Shown here in pieces: positions 34,039-41,892 of a stretch of 64,000 nucleotides of DNA. Origin of the DNA: Streptomyces sp. ISL-66 (GTDB lineage Bacteria; Actinomycetota; Actinomycetes; Streptomycetales; Streptomycetaceae); the NCBI RefSeq assembly GCF_018614135.1, contig NZ_JAGGOW010000072.1:33539-97538 (forward strand), written 5' to 3'. Both the position numbers and the translations under genes were made by a program. Positions within the stretch are counted from its first letter, which is position 1. Every line of letters starts with the position of its first letter. Under the pieces are notes generated by a model that searched no databases, was not told where the DNA came from, and saw nothing but the letters and a program-made list of their open reading frames with translations.

Positions 34039-34653
34039 TCAGCGCGCGGGAGCCCACTGATCGATGAGCGCTTGGGCCGTGGTGATCGCGGCGACCAGGG
34101 AGAGGGAGTTGCGGATCACCTCGGCGGTACAGGCGGCGGGCACGCCTGCGATGGCGTCGGAGGGTACGACGACCTGGTAGCCGAGGTTCACGGCGTCGAA
34201 GACGGTGTTCGGGATCGCGATGTTCGAGGAGACCCCGGTGACGACGAGGGTGCGGATGCCGAGGTTGCGCAGCAGGGCGTCCAGATCGGTTCCGGCCATT
34301 GGGGAGAGCCCGTGCAGGCGGCGCAGCACCAGGTCCTGCTCGGCGACGGTGATGGGGGCGGCGACCTCCACGGCCGCACTGCCGGACAGCTGGCGGACCG
34401 GCAGCCTGCCGGCGGCCCGGAACAGCCGCGCGTTCGTATTGGCGGCGAGTCCGTCCGGGCGCCGCTCGGCGATGGCGTGCAGCACTTGGACCCCGGCCCC
34501 GCGCGCCGCTTCGACGAGCGCGGCGACCCGGTCCAGCATCCCGGAGTCCCGGGCCCCCTTGGCGAGTTCGGGCAGGGCGCTCTCCTCGCCGACGACGCCG
34601 CTCTGGCACTCGACGGTGAGCAAGGCGGTGGTGGCTGGATCCAGTTCGGCCAT
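34039..34653 (-). CDS. Isochorismatase-fold protein lacking the catalytic triad
   Basis: A 204-residue protein with clear cysteine-hydrolase/isochorismatase architecture, but all three catalytic positions differ. The motif-1 Asp is Glu (LLTVECQSG), the Lys is Arg (LVLRRLHG), and the Cys after GV-x-x-N is Ala (TGVSSNIAIPN). Structural landmarks such as GTDLDALLRNLGIRTLVVTG remain. It is therefore probably a binding protein or has different chemistry. It diverges from a PPOX-type gene, with a CTGAC-N5-GTCAG palindrome between. Confidence 0.82.
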   Translation of the reverse strand: MAELDPATTALLTVECQSGVVGEESALPELAKGARDSGMLDRVAALVEAARGAGVQVLHAIAERRPDGLAANTNARLFRAAGRLPVRQLSGSAAVEVAAPITVAEQDLVLRRLHGLSPMAGTDLDALLRNLGIRTLVVTGVSSNIAIPNTVFDAVNLGYQVVVPSDAIAGVPAACTAEVIRNSLSLVAAITTAQALIDQWAPAR

Positions 34654-34693
34654 GGCTCCCCCTGGCGTGGCGACGGAAGAGCACGCATGATTC

Positions 34694-34708
34694 CTGACAC
34701 ACAGTCAG
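34694..34708. promoter_or_regulatory. Operator-like palindrome CTGAC-ACACA-GTCAG
   Basis: Perfect 5-bp arms with a 5-bp spacer in the 76-bp gap between divergent isochorismatase-like and PPOX genes. The same arms and spacing occur at 41813-41827. This is the size of a TetR/PadR-type operator core. Confidence 0.4.
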
Positions 34709-34729
34709 ATGTGAAGGGGCGAGGGGCGG

Positions 34730-35254
34730 ATGGACGAGGAACAGACGGACGGAACGGGCACGGATGGAACGGGCACGGACGGAACGGGAGCAGCCGCCGA
34801 CAAGCCGCAGCGGCGGGGCCGCCGCATCATGATGACCGACAAGGAGGTGGACGCCTTCCTGCGCGAGCAGCGCACCTGCCGGGTGGCCACGGTCTCCCCC
34901 GACGGCCGCCCGCACGTGGGCGCGCTCTGGTTCGCCTGGGACGGCACCTCGATGTGGCTGTACTCGATCACCCGCAGCCGGCGCTGGTCCGATCTCCGCG
35001 AGGACCCCCGGATCTCGGTGGTCGTCGACGCGGGCGAGGGCTACGACGAGCTGCGCGGGGTCGAACTGTCCGGCAGCGCCGTCTTCGTGGGCGAGGTCCC
35101 GCGCACGGGCGAACCGTGCGCGGAACTGGCGGAGGCGGAGCGCATCTTCCCGGTCAAGAACTTCGGCATCGAAGAGATGCCCCACGACGGACGGCACGCC
35201 TGGATCCGGCTGACCCCGGAGTCGGTCGTGTCGTGGGACTTCCGCAAGATCTAG
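34730..35254 (+). CDS. PPOX-class (flavin/F420-binding split barrel) protein
   Basis: A 174-residue protein. After a 30-residue Gly/Thr/Asp repeat tail, a split beta-barrel of the pyridoxamine-phosphate-oxidase-like superfamily starts at MMTDKEVDAFL. CRVATVSPDGRPHVGALWFAWDG and SRRWSDLREDPRISVVVDAG are typical cofactor-binding segments. The redox substrate is unknown. The tail is encoded by three 15-bp repeats (DGTGT). A start at 34829 would omit it, but GAGGGGCGG precedes the ATG at 34730. Confidence 0.85.
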   Translation: MDEEQTDGTGTDGTGTDGTGAAADKPQRRGRRIMMTDKEVDAFLREQRTCRVATVSPDGRPHVGALWFAWDGTSMWLYSITRSRRWSDLREDPRISVVVDAGEGYDELRGVELSGSAVFVGEVPRTGEPCAELAEAERIFPVKNFGIEEMPHDGRHAWIRLTPESVVSWDFRKI

Positions 35255-35270
35255 GGCTCTGGGACTTTGA

Positions 35271-35332
35271 GGCTCCGGGGCTCCGGGGCTCCGGGGCTCT
35301 GGGGCTCTGGGGCTCCGGGGCTCTGGGGCTCC
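35271..35332. repeat. Tandem array of GGCTCYGG, seven copies
   Basis: Seven consecutive 8-bp units GGCTC(C/T)GG (35271-35326) plus a partial unit, between the convergent PPOX and LysR genes. The only variation is C/T at position 6. Same unit length and copy number as the ACCGGTGG array at 29705. Confidence 0.95.
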
Positions 35333-35371
35333 ATCGATCCGGGAATCGGGAAATCGGGAAACCTGCGGCTT

Positions 35372-36289
35372 TCAGGAAGGTCCGGGGCTCCGGAGCCCGG
35401 CCACGGCCCCCCGCAGGGCCTCGACGGCGGCGCGGACCGACGGCCGCCGGTCGGCGTCCGTCCGCCAGACCGCGTACACGTGGCGGCGTACGGTGTCGCT
35501 CACCGGTAGCAGCCGCACGCCGGCAGGTACGGGTCCGCGGCCGAGCCGGGGAGTCACGCACACCCCGAGTCCGGCTTCGACGAAGGCCAGTTGGGTGTGG
35601 TGCTCCTCGGCGATGTGCGCGATGCGGGGCTCGATGCCCGCTCCGCGCAGGGTGTAGACCAGCCACTCGTGGCAGAACTGCCCCTCGTTCCAGGAGATCC
35701 AGTCCTCGTCGCGCAGCTCGGCGAGCGAGACCTCCGCGCGCCCGGCGAGCGGGTGGCCGGCCGGCACGGCGATGTCCGCGGAGTCGTCGAGCAGGTGCGT
35801 CCGGGTGAGCTCCGCCGGCACCGGCATCCGCTTGTTGTGCCAGTCGATCGCCAGGGCCAGATCGAGGTCACCGCGCACGACGGCGGCCATGCTCTCCGCC
35901 GGCTCCTGCTCGCGGACCCGGGGCCGCAGCCGGGGATGCTCGACGCGCAGGCCGGCCAGCGTCCGGGGCAGCAGTCCGCGCATGGCGGTCGGGAAGGCGC
36001 CGATCCGCAGTTCGCCGACCGCGCAGCCGCGCCGGGCCTCGACGTCGGCCTGGGCGAGCTCGACCTGGGAGATGATCCGGGCCGCGTGGTCGGCGAGCAG
36101 CCGGCCGGCGTCGGTGAGCCGGACCCCGCGGCCGTTCTTGGCCAGCAACGGCTGGCCGACCTCGCGCTCCAGCTTCGCCATCTGCTGGGACACGGCTGAG
36201 GTGGTGACGTGGAGACCGTCGGCGGCCCCGCTCACGGAGCCGTGGCGGGCGAGGGCGTCGAGGGTGCGCAGGCGCTCCAAGTTCAACAT
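35372..36289 (-). CDS. LysR family transcriptional regulator
   Basis: A 305-residue regulator. The N-terminal winged helix (LRTLDALARHGSVSGAAD, TTSAVSQQMAKLEREVG) is followed by a two-lobe effector domain beginning RIGAFPTAMRGL. It diverges from an EamA exporter gene, and an ACAAG-N5-CTTGT site lies between. It most likely activates that exporter and represses itself, the usual LysR arrangement. The effector is unknown. Confidence 0.92.
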   Translation of the reverse strand: MLNLERLRTLDALARHGSVSGAADGLHVTTSAVSQQMAKLEREVGQPLLAKNGRGVRLTDAGRLLADHAARIISQVELAQADVEARRGCAVGELRIGAFPTAMRGLLPRTLAGLRVEHPRLRPRVREQEPAESMAAVVRGDLDLALAIDWHNKRMPVPAELTRTHLLDDSADIAVPAGHPLAGRAEVSLAELRDEDWISWNEGQFCHEWLVYTLRGAGIEPRIAHIAEEHHTQLAFVEAGLGVCVTPRLGRGPVPAGVRLLPVSDTVRRHVYAVWRTDADRRPSVRAAVEALRGAVAGLRSPGPS

Positions 36290-36316
36290 GTAAGCGATGC
36301 TACGTCTTCGAGGCCA

Positions 36317-36331
36317 ACAAGTCTCGCTTGT
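36317..36331. promoter_or_regulatory. LysR-type site ACAAG-TCTCG-CTTGT
   Basis: A perfect inverted repeat with 5-bp arms, 28 bp from the LysR start, in the divergent gap. Its 15-bp length and dyad fit a LysR recognition site. Confidence 0.5.
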
Positions 36332-36363
36332 CCTAAGAGGTTGAACCAGCCAGAGTGGCTGTC

Positions 36364-37344
36364 ATGAGCGCACCCGCCACCTCCCGCCCGGCCTCCTCAC
36401 CGGCCCTGCCGCCGGCCACCTCCGGGACCCTCGCGCCGACGGCTCCGCCGCCGCTCGGGACCCCCGGCGCCGGGCGCCTGGACTGGCGCCTGCGGTTCGC
36501 CGTCCTCTCCGTGGTCTGGGGCTTCAGCTTCCTCCTGATCAAGGTGGGCACGGAGGCGTACGCGCCCTTCCACGTCGCCCTGGGGCGGGTCTTCTTCGGC
36601 GCGCTCGCCCTGCTCACCGTGCTCCTGGTCCGCCGCGAACCGCTCCCCCGGAGTCTGCGCACCTGGGCCCACCTGACGGTGGCGGCGCTGCTGCTCAACA
36701 CCGTCCCCTTCTCGCTCTTCGCGTACGCGGAGCTGAGCATCCCCTCCAGCCTGGCGGGCATCTGCAACGCCACCTCCCCGCTGTGGGGGATGGCCCTCTC
36801 GATGATCGCCCTCTCCGAGGACCGCCCGACGCGCCGCCGCTTCGCGGGCCTGGGCCTGGGCTTCCTCGGGGTGCTCACCGTCCTCGGAGCCTGGCAGGGC
36901 TTCTCGGGCGTCGACGCCAAGGGCACCGCGCTCGCCCTGCTGGCCTCGCTCTGCTACCCCGTCGGCTGGATCTACGTCCGCCGGACGCTGGCCTCCACCC
37001 CGAGCTCCCCGGTCGCCCTCACCGGTGCGCAGCTGCTGGTCGCCACCGCCCAACTGGCCGCGGCCAGCTCCCTGTTCACCTCGGCCCCCGGCTCGTTCCC
37101 GCTGTGGCCGACCCTGTCGGTGATCGCGCTCGGCACTCTGGGAACGGGCCTGGCGCTGCAGATGCAGTACGGGCTCGTGGCGGAGATCGGCCCGACCACC
37201 GCGCAGATGGTCACCTACTTCATCCCGGTCATCGCCACGACGGCGGGCGTCCTCCTGCTGGGCGAGCAGCTCCACTGGAACACCCCGGTGGGCGCGGCCG
37301 TCGTCCTGGCCGGCGCGGCCCTCACCCAGGCCCGCCGCCGCTAG
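36364..37344 (+). CDS. EamA/DMT family transporter (exporter)
   Basis: A 326-residue membrane protein with ten predicted helices forming two EamA repeats, and a Pro/Ala-rich N-terminal tail of about 45 residues. The first helix has VVWGFSFLLIKVG. Members export amino acids, nucleosides or other small metabolites; the substrate is not readable. Control by the divergent LysR is likely. A GTG at 36355 is an alternative start. Confidence 0.9.
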   Translation: MSAPATSRPASSPALPPATSGTLAPTAPPPLGTPGAGRLDWRLRFAVLSVVWGFSFLLIKVGTEAYAPFHVALGRVFFGALALLTVLLVRREPLPRSLRTWAHLTVAALLLNTVPFSLFAYAELSIPSSLAGICNATSPLWGMALSMIALSEDRPTRRRFAGLGLGFLGVLTVLGAWQGFSGVDAKGTALALLASLCYPVGWIYVRRTLASTPSSPVALTGAQLLVATAQLAAASSLFTSAPGSFPLWPTLSVIALGTLGTGLALQMQYGLVAEIGPTTAQMVTYFIPVIATTAGVLLLGEQLHWNTPVGAAVVLAGAALTQARRR

Positions 37345-37421
37345 CCCCCGGACCAGCCCCGGGCCGGCCGCGCGGGAGAAGCTGCCCTGCCCCGCGAAAG
37401 ACGACGCCGCCTCGACCCGCG

Positions 37422-38753
37422 TCAGTCGAAGCGGCCCCCGGCCGCCGGCCGGACCGCGGCGGCCACCGCGTCCGCCAGTCCCGCCACCTCCGGGAGGGAC
37501 AGCTCGGAGACCGTCATCCGCACGCCCGGGCCGGATTCCACCCGGAACCGGCTTCCCGGAGCCACCGCCCAGCCCGCGCCCAGCAGCCTCGTCACCACCG
37601 CGGTCTCGTCGGCGACGGGCACCCACACGTTCATCCCGCTCCGCCCGTGCGCCCGCACCCCGCGCTCCGCCAGCGCCGCGACCAGGCCGTCGCGCCGCTC
37701 CCCGTAGGACCGCGCGACCGCCACCCGGTCGACCGCGCCCGCGTTCCACAGCTCCACCACCGTGTACTGCAGCAGCCGGCTGACCCATCCGGGGCCCAGC
37801 CGCTGCCGCCCGCGCAGCCGGTCGAGCGTCACGTCGTCGCCGGTCACCAGGGCGAGCCGCAGGTCGGGCGCGTAGGCCTTCGCCGTGGAGCGGATCAGCG
37901 CCCAGTGCCGGGTCACCCCGCCCAGTACGTTCAGCGGCAGCCCCACGATGCCGTGCCCGTGGTCGTCGTCGACGACCAGTACTTCGGGGTGCCCGGCCAG
38001 CACCGACCGCAGGTCCGCCGCCCGCCGCGCGCTCACCGCCGCACCGGTCGGATTCTGCGCGCGGGCCGTCACCAGCAGCGCCCGCGCGCCGGCCGCCAGG
38101 GCCCGCGCCACCGCCTCGGGCAGCGGCCCCTCGTCGTCCACGGCCACCGGCAGCACCCGCAGGCCGAGCGCCGGAACCAGGTCCAGGACGCTCCCCCAGC
38201 CCGGATCCTCGACCGCCACCGCGTCGCCGGGCCGCAGGTGCGCGGCCAGTACCCGCTCGATGCCGTCCAGCGCCCCCGAGGTCACCGCCACCGCCCCGGC
38301 CGGCACCCCGTCCGCGTCGAAGTCTGCCCTCGCGAGCCGCGCCAGCTCGGGGACCACCGGGTCCTGCCCGTAGAGCGTCGGCTCCCGTGCGTACCGGCGC
38401 GCGGCGCCCGCCAGGGCATCGTCCAGCGTGGGCAGCAGCCGTACGTCCGGGTTGCCGGAGGTGAGGTCGCGGACCCCCGCCGGAACGGCCATCCGCAGCT
38501 CGTCGCGGGGCGCGGTCGCCGGCCGGGCCCGGACCCGGCTGCCGCGGCGCCCGTCGGTCTCGATGACCCCGCGTTCGCGCAGCGTGCGGTACGCCGCGGC
38601 CACGGTGTTCGGGTTGACCCCCAGCACTCCGGCGAGCTCCCGCATCGGCGGCAACAGCGCCCCCGGCGCGAGCGCGCCCGAGGCGACGCCCTCTTCGACA
38701 CTGGCCGCGATGTCCGATGCGCGACGCCCAACGATCCGATACTCTTCTAGCAC
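37422..38753 (-). CDS. MocR-type regulator (GntR HTH fused to a PLP aminotransferase domain)
   Basis: A 443-residue chimera. A GntR winged helix (about 10-75, MRELAGVLGVNPNTVAAAY) is joined to a fold-type-I aminotransferase domain with the PLP Lys in STAKAYAPDLRL and the cofactor Asp in VVDDDHGHG. MocR proteins sense PLP or amino acids, and several control vitamin B6 genes. The divergent neighbour is a PPOX-fold protein whose start is only 37 bp away. The GTG start has no ribosome site, and a CATACT -10-like box 7 nt upstream suggests a leaderless transcript. Confidence 0.9.
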   Translation of the reverse strand: MLEEYRIVGRRASDIAASVEEGVASGALAPGALLPPMRELAGVLGVNPNTVAAAYRTLRERGVIETDGRRGSRVRARPATAPRDELRMAVPAGVRDLTSGNPDVRLLPTLDDALAGAARRYAREPTLYGQDPVVPELARLARADFDADGVPAGAVAVTSGALDGIERVLAAHLRPGDAVAVEDPGWGSVLDLVPALGLRVLPVAVDDEGPLPEAVARALAAGARALLVTARAQNPTGAAVSARRAADLRSVLAGHPEVLVVDDDHGHGIVGLPLNVLGGVTRHWALIRSTAKAYAPDLRLALVTGDDVTLDRLRGRQRLGPGWVSRLLQYTVVELWNAGAVDRVAVARSYGERRDGLVAALAERGVRAHGRSGMNVWVPVADETAVVTRLLGAGWAVAPGSRFRVESGPGVRMTVSELSLPEVAGLADAVAAAVRPAAGGRFD

Positions 38754-38790
38754 AAACCCCAGTATGCACTAATACAACGGAGTCCGCAGC
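38754..38790. promoter_or_regulatory. 37-bp divergent control region of the MocR/PPOX pair
   Basis: The whole gap between two divergent starts. It contains a minus-strand CATACT (-10 for MocR), GTAT-N6-ATAC inverted arms, a CACTAA copy matching CACAAA just to its left, and the ACGGAG ribosome site of the PPOX gene. Promoters must overlap each other and the coding ends. Confidence 0.5.
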
Positions 38791-39531
38791 ATGAACGCCA
38801 CGCCCGCCCCGGAGACGATCACCGAGACGATCACGGATTCGGCCGCGGAGGGGGCCGGGGAATCTCCCGCCGAGACGCCCGCCGGGTACGCACCCACCGA
38901 CCGCACCGTCCCCACCCGGTCCCGCGACCGCGCCCGTTACGACCGCGAGACCGTGCACTCGATACTCGACCAGGCCTACCTCTGCCACCTCGGCTTCGTC
39001 CGCGACGGCGCCCCGGTGGTCCTGCCGACCCTCTTCGGCCGGGTCGGCGAGACCCTCTACATCCACGGCTCCACCGGCTCGCGTCCGCTCCTCGCGGCCG
39101 GCAAGGCCGATCCGGGGCTGCCGGTCTGCCTGACCGTGACCCACGTGGACGGCCTGGTCCTGGCCCGCTCGGCCTTCCACCACTCGATCAACTACCGCTC
39201 GGTGGTCGTGCACGGAATCGCCTACGAGGTGACCGACCCGGATGAGTGCCGGATGGCGCTCGACGCCCTCGTCGACCACGTCGTACCGGGCCGCTCCGCC
39301 GACTCCCGGCCGGCGAACAACAAGGAGCTCGCCGCCACGGCCGTGATCCGCCTCGACCTGAACGAGGTGTCCGCGAAGCTCCGTACGGGCGGCCCGAACG
39401 ACGACCTCGAGGACCTGGGGCTGCCGTTCTGGTCGGGCGTGGTCCCGGTCGCGCCGGCGTACGGGACCCCGATCCCGGCCGCCGACCTGACGCCCGGCAT
39501 GGCCACCCCGGCCTACATCGCCGCTCTCTGA
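38791..39531 (+). CDS. Pyridoxamine 5'-phosphate oxidase-family flavoprotein
   Basis: A 246-residue split-barrel protein of the NimA/PPOX-like group. After an acidic 50-residue tail come YDRETVHSILDQAYLCHLGF, VVLPTLFGRVGETLYIHGST and HHSINYRSVVVHG, the flavin-binding segments. A true PdxH role is unlikely because the substrate-binding C-terminus of PdxH is absent. Co-control with a PLP-sensing MocR suggests a B6- or amine-related oxidation. ACGGAG precedes the ATG. Confidence 0.85.
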   Translation: MNATPAPETITETITDSAAEGAGESPAETPAGYAPTDRTVPTRSRDRARYDRETVHSILDQAYLCHLGFVRDGAPVVLPTLFGRVGETLYIHGSTGSRPLLAAGKADPGLPVCLTVTHVDGLVLARSAFHHSINYRSVVVHGIAYEVTDPDECRMALDALVDHVVPGRSADSRPANNKELAATAVIRLDLNEVSAKLRTGGPNDDLEDLGLPFWSGVVPVAPAYGTPIPAADLTPGMATPAYIAAL

Positions 39532-39537
39532 GACCGC

Positions 39538-39565
39538 CGGGCGGGCCGCACCGGCGGCCCGCCCG
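39538..39565. terminator. Bidirectional terminator
   Basis: CGGGCGGGCCG (39538-39548) and CGGCCCGCCCG (39555-39565) form an 11-bp stem with a 6-nt loop between the converging PPOX and EamA genes. Confidence 0.85.
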
Positions 39566-39572
39566 AAGCGGC

Positions 39573-40574
39573 CTACGGCGCCGCCACCACCTCCGGCGCC
39601 TCCTCGACCTCCTCCGGCTCCGCCGTCCCGCCCGGCTCCTGCGCGGGACGCCGCGGCTCGGCCGCGATCAGCGCCCCCACCGCCGTCAGCAGCAGTACGG
39701 TGCCCAGCACCACCGCGAAGGTCAGCCGCTCCCCGAGCAGCAGGACGGCGATCGCCGCCGCGCTGACCGGCTCGATCAGCATGATCACGGACACCGTCGC
39801 GGCCCGCACCACGGCAGCCCCGCTGAAGTAGAGCGCGTACGCCAGCACGGTCGGCACGGTGGCCATGTACGCGAGCAGCCACAGCACCCGCACCGGTTCG
39901 CCGGCGTGCGGCAGGAGCCCCTCCACGGCCGCGAGCGGCAACAGGCACACCGTGCCCACGCCGACCGACCAGGCCGTGGTGACCAGCGGGTCCCCGTGCA
40001 CCCCGCGCTGCCCGAGCAGCCTGGCCCGCAGGGTCATCGCCCCGTACCCGGCGGCCGACAGCAGCGCCCAGCCGACCCCGAGCGGCCGCACCTCTCCCGC
40101 GCCGCTGCCCAGCACGAGCACGGCCAGCCCCGCCAGCGCTCCGACGACGGCGGCCGCACCGCCCCGGCCGAGCCGCTCCCCCATCCAGTAGCGGGCGCCG
40201 AGCGCGATGAGCACGGGCCCGGCGCCGAGGGTGACCACCGTGCCGACGGCGAGGCCGGTCTCGCGCACGGCGGCGAAGTACGCGGACTGGAAGAGGGTGA
40301 ACAGGAGCCCGGTCCCGATCAGCGATCCCACGGAGGGCCCCGGCCCGGCCGACGGCGCGGTCCGGGGGCGGCGTACGGCGAGCACCGCGAGCAGCACCGC
40401 CAGCCCGCCCGCGCACCGCCAGAACGACAGGGCGATGGGGCCGAGGTCACTGGCCAGGAAGATCAGCGAGGCGGCCGCCCCGGCGGTTCCCCAGGCGGCT
40501 CCGGCGATGACGAGGTACAGCAGGCTGCGCCCGGTGGCGGACACGGGGTTCGATGGGTACGACGAGTTCGACAC
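39573..40574 (-). CDS. EamA/DMT family transporter
   Basis: A 333-residue ten-helix exporter-type membrane protein. The paired EamA repeats begin [14 protein letters not shown] and [12 protein letters not shown], and the C-terminal tail is acidic (EEVEEAPE). The GTG at 40574 is chosen because CGGAGA lies 6 nt before it; an upstream ATG at 40622 lacks a site. A possible leader peptide gene lies 124 bp upstream on the same strand, after the next EamA gene. Confidence 0.88.
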   Translation of the reverse strand: MSNSSYPSNPVSATGRSLLYLVIAGAAWGTAGAAASLIFLASDLGPIALSFWRCAGGLAVLLAVLAVRRPRTAPSAGPGPSVGSLIGTGLLFTLFQSAYFAAVRETGLAVGTVVTLGAGPVLIALGARYWMGERLGRGGAAAVVGALAGLAVLVLGSGAGEVRPLGVGWALLSAAGYGAMTLRARLLGQRGVHGDPLVTTAWSVGVGTVCLLPLAAVEGLLPHAGEPVRVLWLLAYMATVPTVLAYALYFSGAAVVRAATVSVIMLIEPVSAAAIAVLLLGERLTFAVVLGTVLLLTAVGALIAAEPRRPAQEPGGTAEPEEVEEAPEVVAAP

Positions 40575-40697
40575 GAGGGGTCTCCGCGCATGCGTGAGGG
40601 AAGGATGAGGGAAGCAGGTCATCTCTTCGCGGGCAGCGCGGGTCCGCCCGGGACACGTCCCGGACCGCAGTCTCTTGCGTGGTGGCGGCCGCCCGCG

Positions 40698-40742
40698 CTA
40701 GGCGGCGGGAGGCGGAAGCACGGTCGACAGCACGATCAGCAT
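40698..40742 (-). CDS. Possible 14-residue leader peptide (MLIVLSTVLPPPAA)
   Basis: An ATG-started frame encoding MLIVLSTVLPPPAA begins 11 bp after the stop of the upstream EamA gene, with AGGA 9 nt before it, and ends at TAG. It is followed by GC-rich inverted repeats, including CCGGGA-N4-TCCCGG and a CGCGGGC that could instead pair with a later GCCCGCG, before the next EamA gene. Six of the 14 residues are Leu, Ile or Val, reminiscent of branched-chain attenuator leaders. There is no T-tract, so attenuation is only a hypothesis. Confidence 0.3.
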   Translation of the reverse strand: MLIVLSTVLPPPAA

Positions 40743-40752
40743 GATCGCGATC

Positions 40753-41712
40753 CTAGACCTTGCTCGGATCGCGGTCCAGGGCGGCCACCGGCTCCGCGAC
40801 CCCGAGCGCGGCCGGCCGGGACGTCTGCGCGATGAAGGCCCCGCCCAGGACGAGCGCGCCGCCGACGATCTGCCAGGTCGCCAGGTGCTCGCCGAGCAGC
40901 ACCCAGGCCAGTACGGTCGCCACGACCGCCTCGAGGCAGGCCACCACGCCCGCGACCTGCGGCGACAGCTTGCGTACGGAGATCACACCGGTCAGGTACG
41001 CGAAGACGGTCGCGATCAGCACGACCCAGGCGAGCAGCACCGGAGCCGGCACCATCAGGTCACCGACCTCCGCGTCGCCGCCCAGCACCCCCCAGTCCAT
41101 CCGCCACGGCCGGGCGATGGCGGTCATCACGAGGGTGCCGACGATCATGCCGTACGCGATCATGCCCATCGGGTCGGGCAGGTCGTCCCCGTCGCTGCCC
41201 TGGTCGGCGAGGACGAAGTAGAAGGCCTGGCAGCAAGCGGCCGCGAGGCCGAGCAGCACCCCGAGCAGGTCGAGGCTCAGCCCGGCCCAGATCTGCACCA
41301 CGCAGGCGAGCCCCACGACGGCCACGGCCGCGCCGGCCGCGGCGGACCGGGTCACGGGCTTGCGCTGCACGAAGCGGATCCATCCGAGCAGCAGCGCCGG
41401 GCCCAGGTACTCCAGCAGCAGCGCCACGCCGACCGGGATCCGGGACAGGGAAGCGAAGTAGAAGGCCTGGACCCCCGCCACGGCGACGAGTCCGAAGCCG
41501 GCGAGCAGCAGGGGTTTGCGGCGTACGAGATCGCGATGACGCCAGGCCAGCGGGGACAGCACGAGGGCCGCCCCGGCCACCCTGAGCCAGACCATGTGGA
41601 GCGGGTCCAGACCCGCTTCGATCAGCGGCTTCGCCGCCACACCCGAACCACCGAACGCGATCGCCGAAACGAGGGCGAGGCTCAGTCCGGCGTATTTCCC
41701 TGACGCTTGCAT
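40753..41712 (-). CDS. EamA/DMT family transporter (RhtA-like)
   Basis: A 319-residue ten-helix membrane protein. The first repeat starts GLSLALVSAIAFGGSGVAAKPLIEAG without a tail. The second includes the EamA end motif VLLGEHLATWQIVGGALVLGG. RhtA-type members export threonine and homoserine. Start taken at 41712; the frame is open upstream to 41772 but the conserved fold begins here, and no clear ribosome site was found. Confidence 0.88.
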   Translation of the reverse strand: MQASGKYAGLSLALVSAIAFGGSGVAAKPLIEAGLDPLHMVWLRVAGAALVLSPLAWRHRDLVRRKPLLLAGFGLVAVAGVQAFYFASLSRIPVGVALLLEYLGPALLLGWIRFVQRKPVTRSAAAGAAVAVVGLACVVQIWAGLSLDLLGVLLGLAAACCQAFYFVLADQGSDGDDLPDPMGMIAYGMIVGTLVMTAIARPWRMDWGVLGGDAEVGDLMVPAPVLLAWVVLIATVFAYLTGVISVRKLSPQVAGVVACLEAVVATVLAWVLLGEHLATWQIVGGALVLGGAFIAQTSRPAALGVAEPVAALDRDPSKV

Positions 41713-41812
41713 TCGGACATCATGACAGGGCCGGTCAGGAGCGACACGGGCGTGACGCCTGTTGAGACGCACCCGGCGGCGGCCGCGGCCGCCGCCGGCC
41801 CGCCCCCAATAT

Positions 41813-41827
41813 CTGACAGGTCGTCAG
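41813..41827. promoter_or_regulatory. Operator-like palindrome CTGAC-AGGTC-GTCAG
   Basis: Perfect 5-bp arms and 5-bp spacer, 65 bp upstream of the SRPBCC gene, in the divergent gap with the EamA gene. Same arms and spacing as 34694-34708. A shared TetR-like regulator is possible; none is encoded here. Confidence 0.45.
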
Positions 41828-41892
41828 TCTTGAATGTTGCGTCCACCGGGACTACCTTCCGCCGCACGTACCTGACGAGAAGGGGTGGTCGC

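Noticed and set aside
38791..39531. Genuine pyridoxamine 5'-phosphate oxidase (PdxH)
   Set aside because: The split-barrel fold is present, but the length, acidic tail and missing PdxH C-terminal substrate motif point to the broader flavin-binding family.
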